Below, in pieces: positions 1-11,800 of a DNA stretch of 64,000 nt. The stretch covers positions 558,001 through 622,000 of the forward strand of contig CM044858.1 of assembly GCA_024500155.1 (NCBI GenBank), given 5' to 3'. Both the position numbers and the translations under genes were made by a program. Within the stretch, counting starts at the first letter, position 1, and each line of letters opens with the position of its first letter. The stretch is from Chenopodium formosanum. Lineage: Eukaryota; Streptophyta; Magnoliopsida; Caryophyllales; Amaranthaceae. The notes beneath the pieces were generated by a model. It saw only the letters and a list, made by a program, of their open reading frames with translations. It did no database searches and was not told the DNA's origin.

Positions 1-547
1 TTTATTAATTATGAATCAAATATAACATTTTTTTTTTGGTGAAATAAATCAAATATAACATGGAATGCTGCATAACAATTAAATTAAAATAGTGTAAAAT
101 TATATACTGTATGAAACTTCCGCTGGTACCAATACTAAGTCAAAACATATCTTATGTCGATTCATGAATTAAGTATAATTTTCAAATGGCTATAATGTTT
201 CATTATAATTTGAATTTTTGATTGCAAAAGAAAACAAAAGGCAGATCATATTTTGATAACAAGGTATCTAGGGCTATATATTGAGATTGCATGTTCAAAT
301 ATTGTATAAACCACATCAATGAAAACAATAAAACACGGAGATCACCACGTGGCACGTAGACTTCCGTTGAAACATCTTGGCTTAAGTACAGGCTATACTA
401 TAATACACGAAATCGGAGCGATTTAGGAGGTGTCGGGAGCTGGTGTTGGAATTTCACGGAACACTACGGGACGAATCCCGGGATCATATAATATTGTGTG
501 GATCCATATATGACCATTAACCGGCAACGTAAATGCCCCGTAAGAGC
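1..547. other. AT-rich intergenic flank left of the satellite array
   Basis: No gene is visible. The stretch holds one short direct-repeat/poly(T) insertion (14-61, listed separately) and otherwise unremarkable AT-rich sequence. Satellite homology begins near 548, where the text changes to the conserved monomer segment ending in TTTTGTAATTTTTTGACC. Confidence 0.6.
14..61. repeat. Micro-insertion: 15-bp direct repeat around poly(T) tag
   Basis: AATCAAATATAACAT occurs at 14-28 and again at 47-61. The 18 bp between them is a T run followed by ggtgaaata. This is the layout of a target-site duplication around the tail of an extremely truncated retroposon. The same design recurs at 12855, 36217, 36538 and 43646. 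Confidence 0.65.
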
Positions 548-3500
548 TTATAGACAATTCGATTTTGTAATTTTTTGACCCTTTTTCGCACAAAAATAAA
601 AATTGCTAAGATGTTTACCATGGTCCCTAATATCCTCCGAAAGTCAAATTAGGTCGGTGGAACCAACCAATTTGCCATTAAACGCTCATTTAACACGTTC
701 ACAACTTGAAGTGATTTCGTAAACACAAGCATACCACGGACGTTTATGACAACATATAATGATCATATATGATTTCAAATGGCATTATATAACCCCTATA
801 TGTATCCCTTAGGGTTTCAAGGCTTTTCGCCACCGTGCCCTGAAACCTCAAAATTCCTAAAAAACGTGGATTATAGCCTTCAATTTTGTAATTTTTTGAC
901 CTTTTTTCGCCTGAAAATAAAAATTGCCGAGATGTTTACCATGGTCCCTAATACCCTCCATGAGTCTCATTGGGTCGGCGGAACCATCCAATATGCCCTT
1001 AAACAGTCATTTTACCCGTTCACAACTTGAAGTGATTTCGTAAAAAAAAGCTAACCACGGACGTTACAAACAACATATAATGATCATATGTGGTTTCAAA
1101 CGGAATTATATGACCCCAAGATGTATCCCTTAAATTCTCAAGGCTTTTCGCAACCGGGCCCCGAAACCTCAAAATTTCCTCAAAAGCGTGGATTATAGCC
1201 TTTGATTTTGTAAATTTTTGACCTTATTTCGCCCGGAAATAAAAATTGCTGAGATGTTTACCATGGTCCCTAATATCCTCCGGGAGTCAAATTGGGTCGG
1301 TGGAACCATCTAATATGCCCTTAAATGGTCATTTAACCCATTCACAACTTGCAGTGATTTCGTAAACTAAAGCCTACCACGGACGTTTATAACAACATAT
1401 AATGATCATATATGGTTTCAAATGGCATTATATAACCCCGAGATATATCCCTTAGGGTTTCAACTTTCAAGGCTTTTCGCCACCGGACCTCGAAAGCTCA
1501 AAATTCCTCAAAAAGCGTGGATTATAGCCTTCAATTTTGTAATTTTTTAACCTTTTTTATCCCGGAAATAAAAATTGCCGAGATGTTTATCATGGTCCCT
1601 AATACCCTCCAAGAATCCAATTGGGTCGGTGGAACCATCCAATATGAATTTAAACAATCATATTACCCGTTCACAACTTAAAGTGATTTCGTAAAATCAA
1701 GCCTACCACGGACGTTACAGACAACATATAATGATAATATGTGGTTTCAAACGGAATTATATGACCCAAAGATGTATCCCTTAGGGTCTCAAGGCTTTTT
1801 GTCACCGGGCCTCGAAACCTCAAAATTTCCTCAAAAAGTGTGGATTATAGCATTCAATTTTGTAATTTTCTGACCTTTTTTCGCCCGGAAATAAAAATTG
1901 TCGAGATGTTTACCATGGTCCCTAATATCATCATGGATTCAAATGGGGTCGGCGGAACCATCAAATATGCCCTTAAACGATCATTTTACCCGTTCACAAC
2001 TTGAAGTAATTTCGTAAAATCAAGCCTATCACGGAAGTTACAGACAACATATAATGATCATATGTGGTTTCAAATGAAATTATATGACCCCGAGATGTAT
2101 CCCTAGGGTATCAAGGCATTTCGCCTCCGGGCCTCGAAACCTCAAAATTTCTTCAAAAAGCGTGGATTATAGTCTTCAATTTTGTAATTCTTTGACCTTT
2201 TTTCGCCTGAAAATAAACATTACCGAGATGTTAACCATGGTTCCTAATACCCTCCAAGAGTCTCCTTGGGTCGGTGGAACCATCCAATATGCCCTTAAAC
2301 GGTCATTTTACCCGTTCACAACTTGAAGTGATTTCTTAAAATCAAGCTAACCACGGACGTTACAAACAACATATTATGATCATATGTGGTTTCAAACGGA
2401 ATTATATGACCCCGATATGTATCCCATAAAGTCTCAAGGCTTTTTCCAACCGGGCCCCGAAACCTCAAAATTTCCTCAAAAGCGTGGATTATAGTCTTTG
2501 ATTTTGTAAAATTTTTGACCTTATTTCGCCTGGAAATAAAAATTGCTGAGATGTTTACCATGGTCCCTAATATCCTCCGGGAGTTAAATTCGGTCGGTGG
2601 AACCATCTAATATGCCCTTAAACGGTCATTTGACCCATTCACAACTTGCAGTGATTTCGTAAACTCAAGCCTACCACGGACGTTTATGACAATATATAAT
2701 GATCATATATGGTTTTAAATGACAGTATATAACCTCGAAATATATCCCTTAGGGTTTCAAGGCTTTTCGCCACCGGACCTCGAAAGCTAAAATTCCTCAA
2801 AAAGCGAGGATTATAGCCTTCAATTTTGAAATTTATTGACCTTTTTTATCCCGGAAAAAAAATTGCCGAGATGTTTACCATGGTTTCTAATACCCTCCAA
2901 GAATTCAATGCGGTCGGTAGAACCATCCAATATGAATTAAAACAATCATTTTACCCGTTCATAACTTGAAGTGATTTCGTAAAATCAAGCCTACCACGGA
3001 CGTTACAGACAACATATAATGATCATATGTGGTTTCAAACGAAATTATATGACCCAAAGATGTATCCCTTATGGTCTCAAGGCTTTTCATCACCGGGCCC
3101 CGAAACCTCAAAATTTCCTCAAAAATCGTGGATTATAGCCTTCGATTTTGTAATTTTTTGACCTTTTTTCGCCCGGAATTAAAAATTTCCAAAATGTTTA
3201 CTATGGTCTCTAATATCCTCCTGGAGTCAAATGGGGTCGGCGGAACCATCAAATATGCCCTTAAACGGTCATTTTACCCGTTCACAACTTTAAGTAATTT
3301 CGGAAAATCAAGCCTATCACGAAAGTTACAGACAACATATAATGATCATATGTTGTTTCAAACGGAATTATATGACCCCGAGATGTATCCCTTAGGGTTT
3401 CAAGGCTTTTCGCCACCGGGCCTCGAAGCCTCAAAATTTCTTCAAAAAGCGTGGATTATAGCCTACAATTTTGTAATTTTTTGAACTTTTTTTTCCCGGA

Positions 3501-6500
3501 AATAAAAATTACCGAGATGTTTACCATGGTCCCTTATACTCTCTAAGAATCCAATTGGGTCAGTGGAACCATCCAATATGCCCTTAAACGGTCATTTTAC
3601 CCGTTCACAACTTGAAATAATTTCGTAAAATCAAGCTAACCAAGGTCGTTACAAACAACATATAATGATCATATGTGGTTTCAAACGGAATTATATGACC
3701 TTTAGATGTATCCCCCAAAGTCTCAAGGCTTTTCGCAACCAGGCCCCGAATCCTCAAAATTTCCTTAACAACGTGGATCACTGGATTGTAGCCTTTGATT
3801 TTGTAAATTTTTGACCTTTTTTGGTCCGGAAATAAAAATTGCTGAGATGTGTACCATGGTCCCTAATATCCTCCGGGAGTCAAATTGGGTCGGTGGAACC
3901 ATCTAATATGCCCGGCCTTAAACGATCATTTGACCCATTCACAACTTGCAGTGATTTCGTAAACTCAAGCCTACCATGGACGTTTATGACAACATATAAT
4001 GATCATATATGGTTTCAAATGACATTATATAACCCCGAAATATATCCCTTAGGGTTTCAACTTTCAAGGCTTTTCGCCACCGGACCTCGAAAGCTCAAAA
4101 TTCCTCAAAAAGCGAGGATTATAACCTTCAATTTTGTTATTTTTTGACCTTTTTTATACCGAAAATAAAAATTTCCGAGTTGTTTATCATGGTCCCTAAT
4201 ACCCTCCAAGAATCCAATTGGGTTGGAGGAATCATCCAATATGAATTTAAACAATCTTTTTACCCGTTCACAACTTGAAGTGATTTCGTAAAATCAAGCC
4301 TACCACGGACGTTATAGAGAACATATAATGATAATATGTGGTTTCAAACGGAATTATATGACCCAAAGATGTATCCCTTAGGGTCTCAAGGCTTTTTGTC
4401 ACCGGGCCTCGAAACCTCAAAATTTCCTCAAAAAGTGTGGATTATAGCATTCAATTTTGTAATTTTCTGACCTTTTTTCGCCCGGAAATAAAAATTACCG
4501 AGATGTTTACAATGGTCCCTAATACCCTCAAAGAGTCTCATTGGGTCGATGGAACCATCAATATGCCCTTAAACGGTCAATTTACCCGTTCACAACTTGA
4601 AGTGATTTCGTAAAATCAAGCAAACCACGGACGTTACAAACAACATATAATGATCATTTGTAGTTTCAAACGGGATTATATGACCCCGAGATGTATCCCT
4701 TAAAGTCTCAAGACTTTTCGCAACCGGGCCCCGAAACCTTAAAATTTCCACAAAAGCGTGGATTATAGCCTTTGATTTTGTAAATTTTTGACCTTTTTTC
4801 GCCCGGAAATAAAAATTGTTGAGATGTTTACCATGGTCTCTAATATCCTCCAGGAGTCAAATTGGGTCGGTGGAACCATCTAATATGCCCTTAAATGGTC
4901 ATTTGACACATTCACAACTTGCAGTGATTTCGTAAACTAAAGCCTACCACAGACGTTTATGACAACATATAATGATCATATATGATTTCAAATGACATTA
5001 TATAACCCCGAGATATATCCCTTAGGGTTTCAAGGCTTTTTGCCACCGGACCTCGAAAGCTCAAAAATCCTCAAAAAGCGAGGATTATAGCCTTCAATTT
5101 TGTATTTTTTTGACCTTTTTTATCCCGGAAATAAAAATTGCCGAGATGTTTATCATGGTCCCTAATACCCTCTAAGAATCCAATTGGGTCGGTGAAACCA
5201 TCCAATATGAATTTAAACAATCATTTTACCCGTTCACAACTTGAAGTGATTTCGTAAAATCAAGCCTACCACGGACGTAACAGATCAGACAACATATAAT
5301 GATCATATGTGGTTTCAAACAGAATTATATGACCCAAAGATGTATCCCTTAAGGTCTCAAGGCTTTTCGTCACCGGGCCCGAAACCTCAAATTTTCCTCA
5401 AAAAGCGTGGATTATAGCCTTCGATTTTGTAATTTTTTGACCTTTTTTCGCCCGGAATTAAAAATTGCCGAGATATTTATTATGGTCTCTAAAATCCTCC
5501 TGGAGTCAAATGGGGTCGGCGGAACCATCAAATATGCCCTTAAACGGTCATTTTACCCGTTCAGAACTTGAAGTAATTCGTAAAATCAAGCCTATCACTG
5601 AAGTTACAGACAACATATAAAGATCATATGTGGTTTCAAACGGAATTATATGATCCCGAGATGTATCCTTTAGGGTATCAAGGCTTTTCGCCACCGACAT
5701 CGAAACCTCAAAATTTCTTCAAAAAGCGTGGATTATATTGTATTTTCTTGACCTTTTTTAGCCCAGAAATAAAAATTTTCGAGATGTTTACCATGGTCCC
5801 TTATATCCTCCGGAAGTCCAATTGGGTCGGTAAAACCATCCAATATGCACTTAAACGGTCATTTTGCCCGTTCACAACTTGAAGTGATTTCGTAAACTCA
5901 AGTCTACCACGGACGTTTATGACAACATATGATGATCATATATGGTTTCAAACGGCATTATTTTACCCCAAGATATATACCCTAGGGTCTTAACACTTTT
6001 CACCACTGGGACTCGAAACCTCAAAATTTCCTCAAAAAACGTGGGATATAGCCTTCAATTTTTTAATTTTTTTGACCATTTTTTGTTCGGAAATAAAGAT
6101 TGTCGAGATATTTATCATGGTCTCTAATACCCTCCAGGAGTCCAATTGGGTCGGTGGAACCGTCTAATATGCCCTTAAATGGTCATCTTACCCGTTCACA
6201 ACTTGAAGTGATTTCGTAAACTCAAGCCTACCACGGAATTTTATGACAACATATGATGATCATATATGGTTTCAAACGACATTATATGACCCCGAGCTGT
6301 ACACTTAGGGCCTCAAGGCTTTTCGCCACCGGGCACCGAAACCTCAAAATTTCATCAAAAAGCGTGGATTATGGCCTTCATTCAGTTTTGTAATTTTTTG
6401 ACCTTTTTTTCGCCCGAAAATAAAAATTGTCGAGATGTTTACCATGGTCCCTAATATCCTCTGGGAGTCCATTTCGGTCGGTGGAACCATCCAATATGCC

Positions 6501-6559
6501 CTTAAACAGTCAATTAACCTGTTCACAACTTGTAGTGATTTCGTCCACTCAAGCCTACC
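548..6559. repeat. Satellite DNA array, about 325-bp monomers with nested higher-order repeats
   Basis: The block ACATATAATGATCATAT recurs with small variations near 752, 1070, 1393, 1722, 2047, 2365, 2688, 3008, 3336, 3653, 3991, 4318, 4644, 4966, 5291, 5610, 5922 and 6245, giving spacings of 312-338 bp. Other constant landmarks are GAGATGTTTACCATGGTCCC and GTTCACAACTTGAAGTGATT. Monomers fall into types A (cattatataacc, cggacctcgaaagctc), B (gacccaaagatg), C (cttcgcc..gggcctcg, late half gagtct) and D (cgcaaccgggccccg). They follow the order D-A-B-C, a unit of about 1.29 kb. Successive A monomers alternate with and without an extra aactttc, and B monomers alternate between two subtypes, so the larger unit is about 2.6 kb. 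The last two monomers (from 5922) are a divergent type. The array breaks off near 6559. Short open frames here recur with the repeat and are not genes. Confidence 0.95.
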
Positions 6560-7408
6560 ACTTGCAGTGAAGAGTTAGAGTGAGTCCATGAAAGTGTTGA
6601 GAGGTGACTTTGAGGATGGAAAACATATAAGTTTTGTAGTTGAAGAGGGAATTATTCAAATATCAGTTATCACTCTTAAATGCACGTAAGAGAGTTATAA
6701 TAATGACACTAACTATAGACTACAACATATACATGTCATTCTACTAGATTGAATAAAACTTAATTCATCACTTGGATTAAACCTTAAGTTTAGTAGCTCT
6801 AGGTTTGTTTTTCGTTAAATTTTTGAAGGATATCCATATTGATTTAACCTACATTTGCGTAATGATAGATGGCATAGAAAAGACAATAATCTTGTTTTTT
6901 TTCTGGGTGATTTCAAATTTTCAGGGGTTAGCGTGCAGTGTATGCTGACAGCTGGCCTAAAAATCTAAAAATAGTCAATAAAATTTCTTGGTATATGACT
7001 TCTTATATATTATTTTCTTAATATGTAACCATAAGGCATACATATATCATTATATCTAGTATTTATTGAGATAATTTTTTAGTTCCCACTTCAGTCATTA
7101 TCATTACGTGTCAAATACCACTTTAAGGAAGAAAAAAAGTGTTTTATATGTAATACTTATAGTGTAAACATTAGTTGACAAAGTCATAGATAATCTACAT
7201 CCATATAAAAAGGTTATTATTTTGTGATTTTTGTCATCTTCATAACTAATGAGTTTCTGGCCTTTAGGCTACCCATACGAGTCAAAGTCCCTTTGTTGAT
7301 GTTTGCAATTACTTCTAAGTCAAAATCACCACCACTTCTCTCCTTTTCAACCCCATCTTTACCCCCACAACCAAACTAGCACCACCCCTTGCAGGAGCAT
7401 TGCCTCAC

Positions 7409-7459
7409 TTTTGCACTACCCTTAGAGTCGATGCTCCGATGAGACAGGGTAGTGCAAAA
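7409..7459. repeat. Perfect 14-bp inverted repeat (hairpin)
   Basis: TTTTGCACTACCCT at 7409-7422 is exactly complementary to AGGGTAGTGCAAAA at 7446-7459, with a 23-nt loop. A second weaker pairing (GAGCAT with ATGCTC) lies nested around it. No element boundaries were found, so its origin is unknown. Confidence 0.7.
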
Positions 7460-7645
7460 CTTCCCTCTCTTATTTACCCCCCTCGCACCTTTTCCCTTTG
7501 TTTTACCAAACACCCCGTATTGTATTCCCCATTTTCATATAGCTACCTACTATTATACCCTTTCTTACTCTTACCCTCATTTTTTCTTACACTCGAATCC
7601 CATTAAAAACAAGAGTCCTTGGTACATGAAATAAATAAATATAAA

Positions 7646-8075
7646 CAGGACCGTCTCCGATAATTTGGTGGCCCTGTTCTAATTATTAAAATTAGGCCCT
7701 TCAACTTTTAGAGGACTATTTTAAAATGTTAAAAATATTATTATAAAATGGCTTTTTTTTTTCCATGTATAGTACTACAAATTATTATAGAGCTTAAATA
7801 TTCGTAGTACTAAGTTTAATAGTAATTCAATAAAACAACAAACAAAAAATTTTATTTAAAAAGTGTCATCCTTCTAATATTTTTTTAAGCAAAATCCGCA
7901 AATATATCTTCATAATCAAATATGAATTTTTAGGTTTTAGTTTGGAAATGGTGGTCTTTTACGAGGAAAAAGGTGAATATGTAAAGTTATATTTTTTATT
8001 TTTTAAAATTATGGGCCCCTATTTTAGGGGGCCCTGTTCCGTGTATGAGAAAAAACATGTCTAAAGACGACCCTG
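7646..8075. mobile_element. hAT-like MITE, copy 1
   Basis: This 430-bp non-coding element starts CAGGACCGTCT and ends AGACGACCCTG, which are near-perfect inverted ends. It is flanked by aatataaa (7638-7645) and catataaa (8076-8083), a 7/8 match and therefore a probable 8-bp target duplication. CAGGG-type ends with 8-bp duplications are characteristic of the hAT superfamily. A second copy of almost the same sequence lies at 31632-32064. It encodes no transposase and would need one supplied in trans. Confidence 0.85.
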
Positions 8076-8819
8076 CATATAAAGCAAAAAATGTTATACA
8101 TAGCACTTAAAAAGCTAAAAGAGGAAAATTTTAGTTAAATATCTTCATTAATTACACGGATTTGAGTATGATTGTCATGCATTTCTAAACTAACATACCA
8201 AACAAGAAAAGATATTTAATGCTTATTTATAGCATTACCCAACATTTTTTTTTTTAAGAAAACAGAGCAATTCATTCATTAATTACCCACAAGTAATCTG
8301 CACATCTCTACTTCTTTTTATTTCTTTTTTTTTCAAAAGATGAACACTTTCTGATAGCTTCCTTTTTTTTTCTTTTAACTTGGTTATTACAAAGGAATAT
8401 AGAAAAATTAGAAACGTTACATTCAACCAATTTTAACAAGGGGAGAAAAAATATTATGATGTTTTTAAAAATATACGTAACAATTATAAATATAGGTACA
8501 CTAATTTTCAAAATTGTTTAGGCTAAAGAAGAAATTCCACCTATCAATCAACAGAAGGCATTTAAACCTTCGTATTTTGAAGCCTCCTATATTTCGCTTG
8601 GGAAAATCAATTTGTCAAATTGCAAAAGATTCATCCCCTCATTATTACAAAATTGTACACGACTGCCACAAGTACTCTGAGCTCCTAGAGCCATGACTCC
8701 CTTGCTCCTTTATGTCAAAACAACTGTGAACTCAGAAGATGCTAGTGGAAGTAAAATCACAGCATTCAATCAATTAACTTGAGCCCAAATAAGAAAAAAC
8801 CATAAACTAAAAATCAAAT

Positions 8820-11800
8820 CTACAGCATCATTGACTCTGGGTTTTCGATGTAGCCTTTAAACGCTTTTAGCCACTCTGCACCCATGGCACCTACATAAAG
8901 CGAGTAACAACAGATTAACATTCAATTTTCATGGCGTGCATAATGTTTACTGAAATGCATTGCAAATGTTACTCACCATCAATGACACGGTGATCACAGC
9001 TTAGTGTAACGGACATGAAGGAGCCAAATTTGAATTGGTTAACACCATCATCCGCAGGTATAACTCTCTTTTGAGCTGCACAAGTACAAAGCAGATTATT
9101 AGTAATTTATCGCTTGAGTTGACGTCTACTATGAATATTTGCTATGCCAACACTTGTATGTATATATGAGCATGTATAATTGTGTACCAGAGCCAACTGC
9201 AAGAATGGCTGCCTGAGGAGGATTAATAATTGCGCAGAATTGTTTGATTCCAAAAGGTCCTCCCAAGTTTGACACAGTAAAAGTGCCGCCCTACAATAAA
9301 AATATAAATATTAAAGAAAAAATTAAATGAGAACACCCACGAGGCCATGATTATAATAAAATTAAGTTTTACTCCGTAAGTTGTTTTTACCTCATATTGT
9401 TCAGGTTTCAGGCTATTATCCCTTGCTTTTTGGGCCAAAAATTTAACTTCTTCAGAAATTTTGGATAAACCTTTCTTGTCAGCATCCTGCCAACAAAAAA
9501 AAATCCAGTTAGCATTAGCTTTCAATGATGGTTCCTAAAGTAGAAGTAGGAGTCATCATATACCCGGACAACTGGAACATATAAACCATTCTCAGTTTGC
9601 ACTGCTACATTGATGTTCACATTGTGATACCTGAACAAAACAAAGAATACAATTAATTCGAATCTATAACAAAGAGGAATGCACCAAAATGAAATCGACA
9701 TATTAACACAGTACTCACTGGCGAATATAGTCGTTGTTCCAAGAGCTATTGCATGCAGGAACTTTCTTCAATGCCAGAGCAGCAGCCTACACAGTACACA
9801 GGAAGAGATACATTTATATTACATCTAATAAATTCGAAATTAATATGCACCCAAAATTGCATTAAAGTTGACAAGAACTCCAACTAGTTGCAGCATGCAG
9901 TGTCAAATAGTAAAAACCAACATGAAACAACTCCCATCTTATCACAGAACAAGTGGACAACAACCCTGGTTTGCTTTCAATTTGAGATATACATATAACA
10001 AGTGAATTCAGAAAACCAAATTCATCACCTTCGAAACCACTCACAATCTTGACAACGTTTGATAGAAATACTACCACCATCAAGTCGTCAACATTTCAAC
10101 TCTTTTCAATGAACCAAAACACTAGTCATGTATCGATATAAACAAAAGTACATAAAATTGGATAATTCTACATGGCGATTGGATGAGAACGTAAAAAAGC
10201 CTAGCGGGAGTATATGCATGAGCCACTTATAAGATCTTAGTCAAGGTGCTGCACAAAACAAACAAGATACTAAAAGGACAAGGGCACGTGTACACTAAGG
10301 GTACATGGAACATTATATTTCCTCTATTAATTGAATTTCCAAAATCTTTCCTGGCTAGATTTTTGTTCAAATTCAAATGTATTTGTGAACAATTAGAATT
10401 GTTGAGAATGGAATATTCCATGTACACCTAGTGTGAATATAATATAGTCCCTAAAATACACAACTATAATTTAGTAATAGAATAATTGGCATCCAAAACA
10501 AAATTTACAAGTACATTAATAGCACAAGATAAAGATATTGGCATCTGAGAATATATAGTGCAAATACCTTGATTACAAGATCATTAACAGAAATCCTCTT
10601 CCCTCCAGAAGCTTCTTGTAATGAATTCAATTGGCTTCGCAATCTGAAGGTCGTCAAAGAGCACAATTAAGACAATTAAACAAGATTTTGAAACTGAGAG
10701 AGAGATAGAGAGGAGAAAGAGAAAGCCAATCAATTACTTACTCCATAAGTTTGTCCACACAAGTATCTACTGTCAGATAATAATGAGGAATGGTCTGCTT
10801 TGACATTAATAAGCGTGCAGCTGTGACCTATCATGTTGACAAATAAAATGTAAGCCAAAGCAGCTCACTTAGTGAGCATATTAAATGACTTTTCCCCATC
10901 ATCTATAAAAGTTTCATAATACCATGGCCATAGAATCGGATTAAGAACTGAAGATATTCTGGAATTAAAAACAGATGCCTGTGAGGCAAAGAGGTGAGAA
11001 AAATACTTGCCTTTCTTATCTGAGAATGAGGAATATCTGAGAAGTCCATTCCAGCTCCTTCAGCAGCCTTGGGTACAGAAGCTTGCGGTTCCTTGCCCCG
11101 AGATGCTATACAAAAGCAATAGGCAAGTGTGAGCCAAGTGTAAGGTAGGATTGTGCTGAAAAGACCTCTAGGGTTATATTCACATCATCACATGAGAAAC
11201 TCTATATAAAATTTATTCACTAAGTATAGGTTATAATAAATTATACCATAGGCAACAAATTGTATTGAAATCCAATGAGTTCACAATAGAAAATTTAAAA
11301 TCAATAAACTTATAGACTTTTTAAAAACTTTCTTGGAATTTTCTGTGATATAAAGTGGTATGAAAATTGACCCAAAAAAAGCTACTTAATAAATAAATCA
11401 TCACAGGACTAAGAGTACGTAATAAAAATTAATTAAAACACAGAGAATTATAGACACAAATAATGCAGAGTGAAATCATCGAAAGAAAATATAAAAGAAA
11501 ACAATGCAAATTACCCAAGTAATCTTCAATGTCAGCTTTGATAATGTTTCCATCAGGACCTGTTCCCTTTATGCTTGACAAAGAAACCTTTATTGCACAG
11601 AACAAAATCAAGGGACACAAGTTAGAATCATAGCAAATGTCCCAGCGCAATAACTAGGAAACCTGGAACAAATTTCTAACGAATTACCCACATTGTGGTC
11701 TTCAGCCAATTTCCTTGCAAGGGGACTAGCAAATATGCGATCCCCTCCAGTTGATTTTTGACTAGATGGAGCATTCTTCTCCTTGGGTACAGCAGGAGGA

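Larger units (their letters stand above)
6560..8819. other. Intergenic region between satellite and PDC-E2 gene
   Basis: No coding region is supported. It contains a 14-bp hairpin (7409-7459) and one hAT-like MITE (7646-8075), listed separately. The segment below 8820 probably includes the 3' UTR of the minus-strand PDC-E2 gene, but no clear poly(A) signal was assigned. The 60-100-residue open frames here have no recognisable domain. Confidence 0.6.

Noticed and set aside
779..6526. Open frames of 60-137 residues across the satellite
   Set aside because: They recur once per monomer with the same partial peptide, have no domain, and end at repeat variants. They follow from the repeat, not from selection.
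548..6559. CRISPR-like array
   Set aside because: Period of about 325 bp with no unique spacers, in a plant nuclear context; it is satellite DNA.
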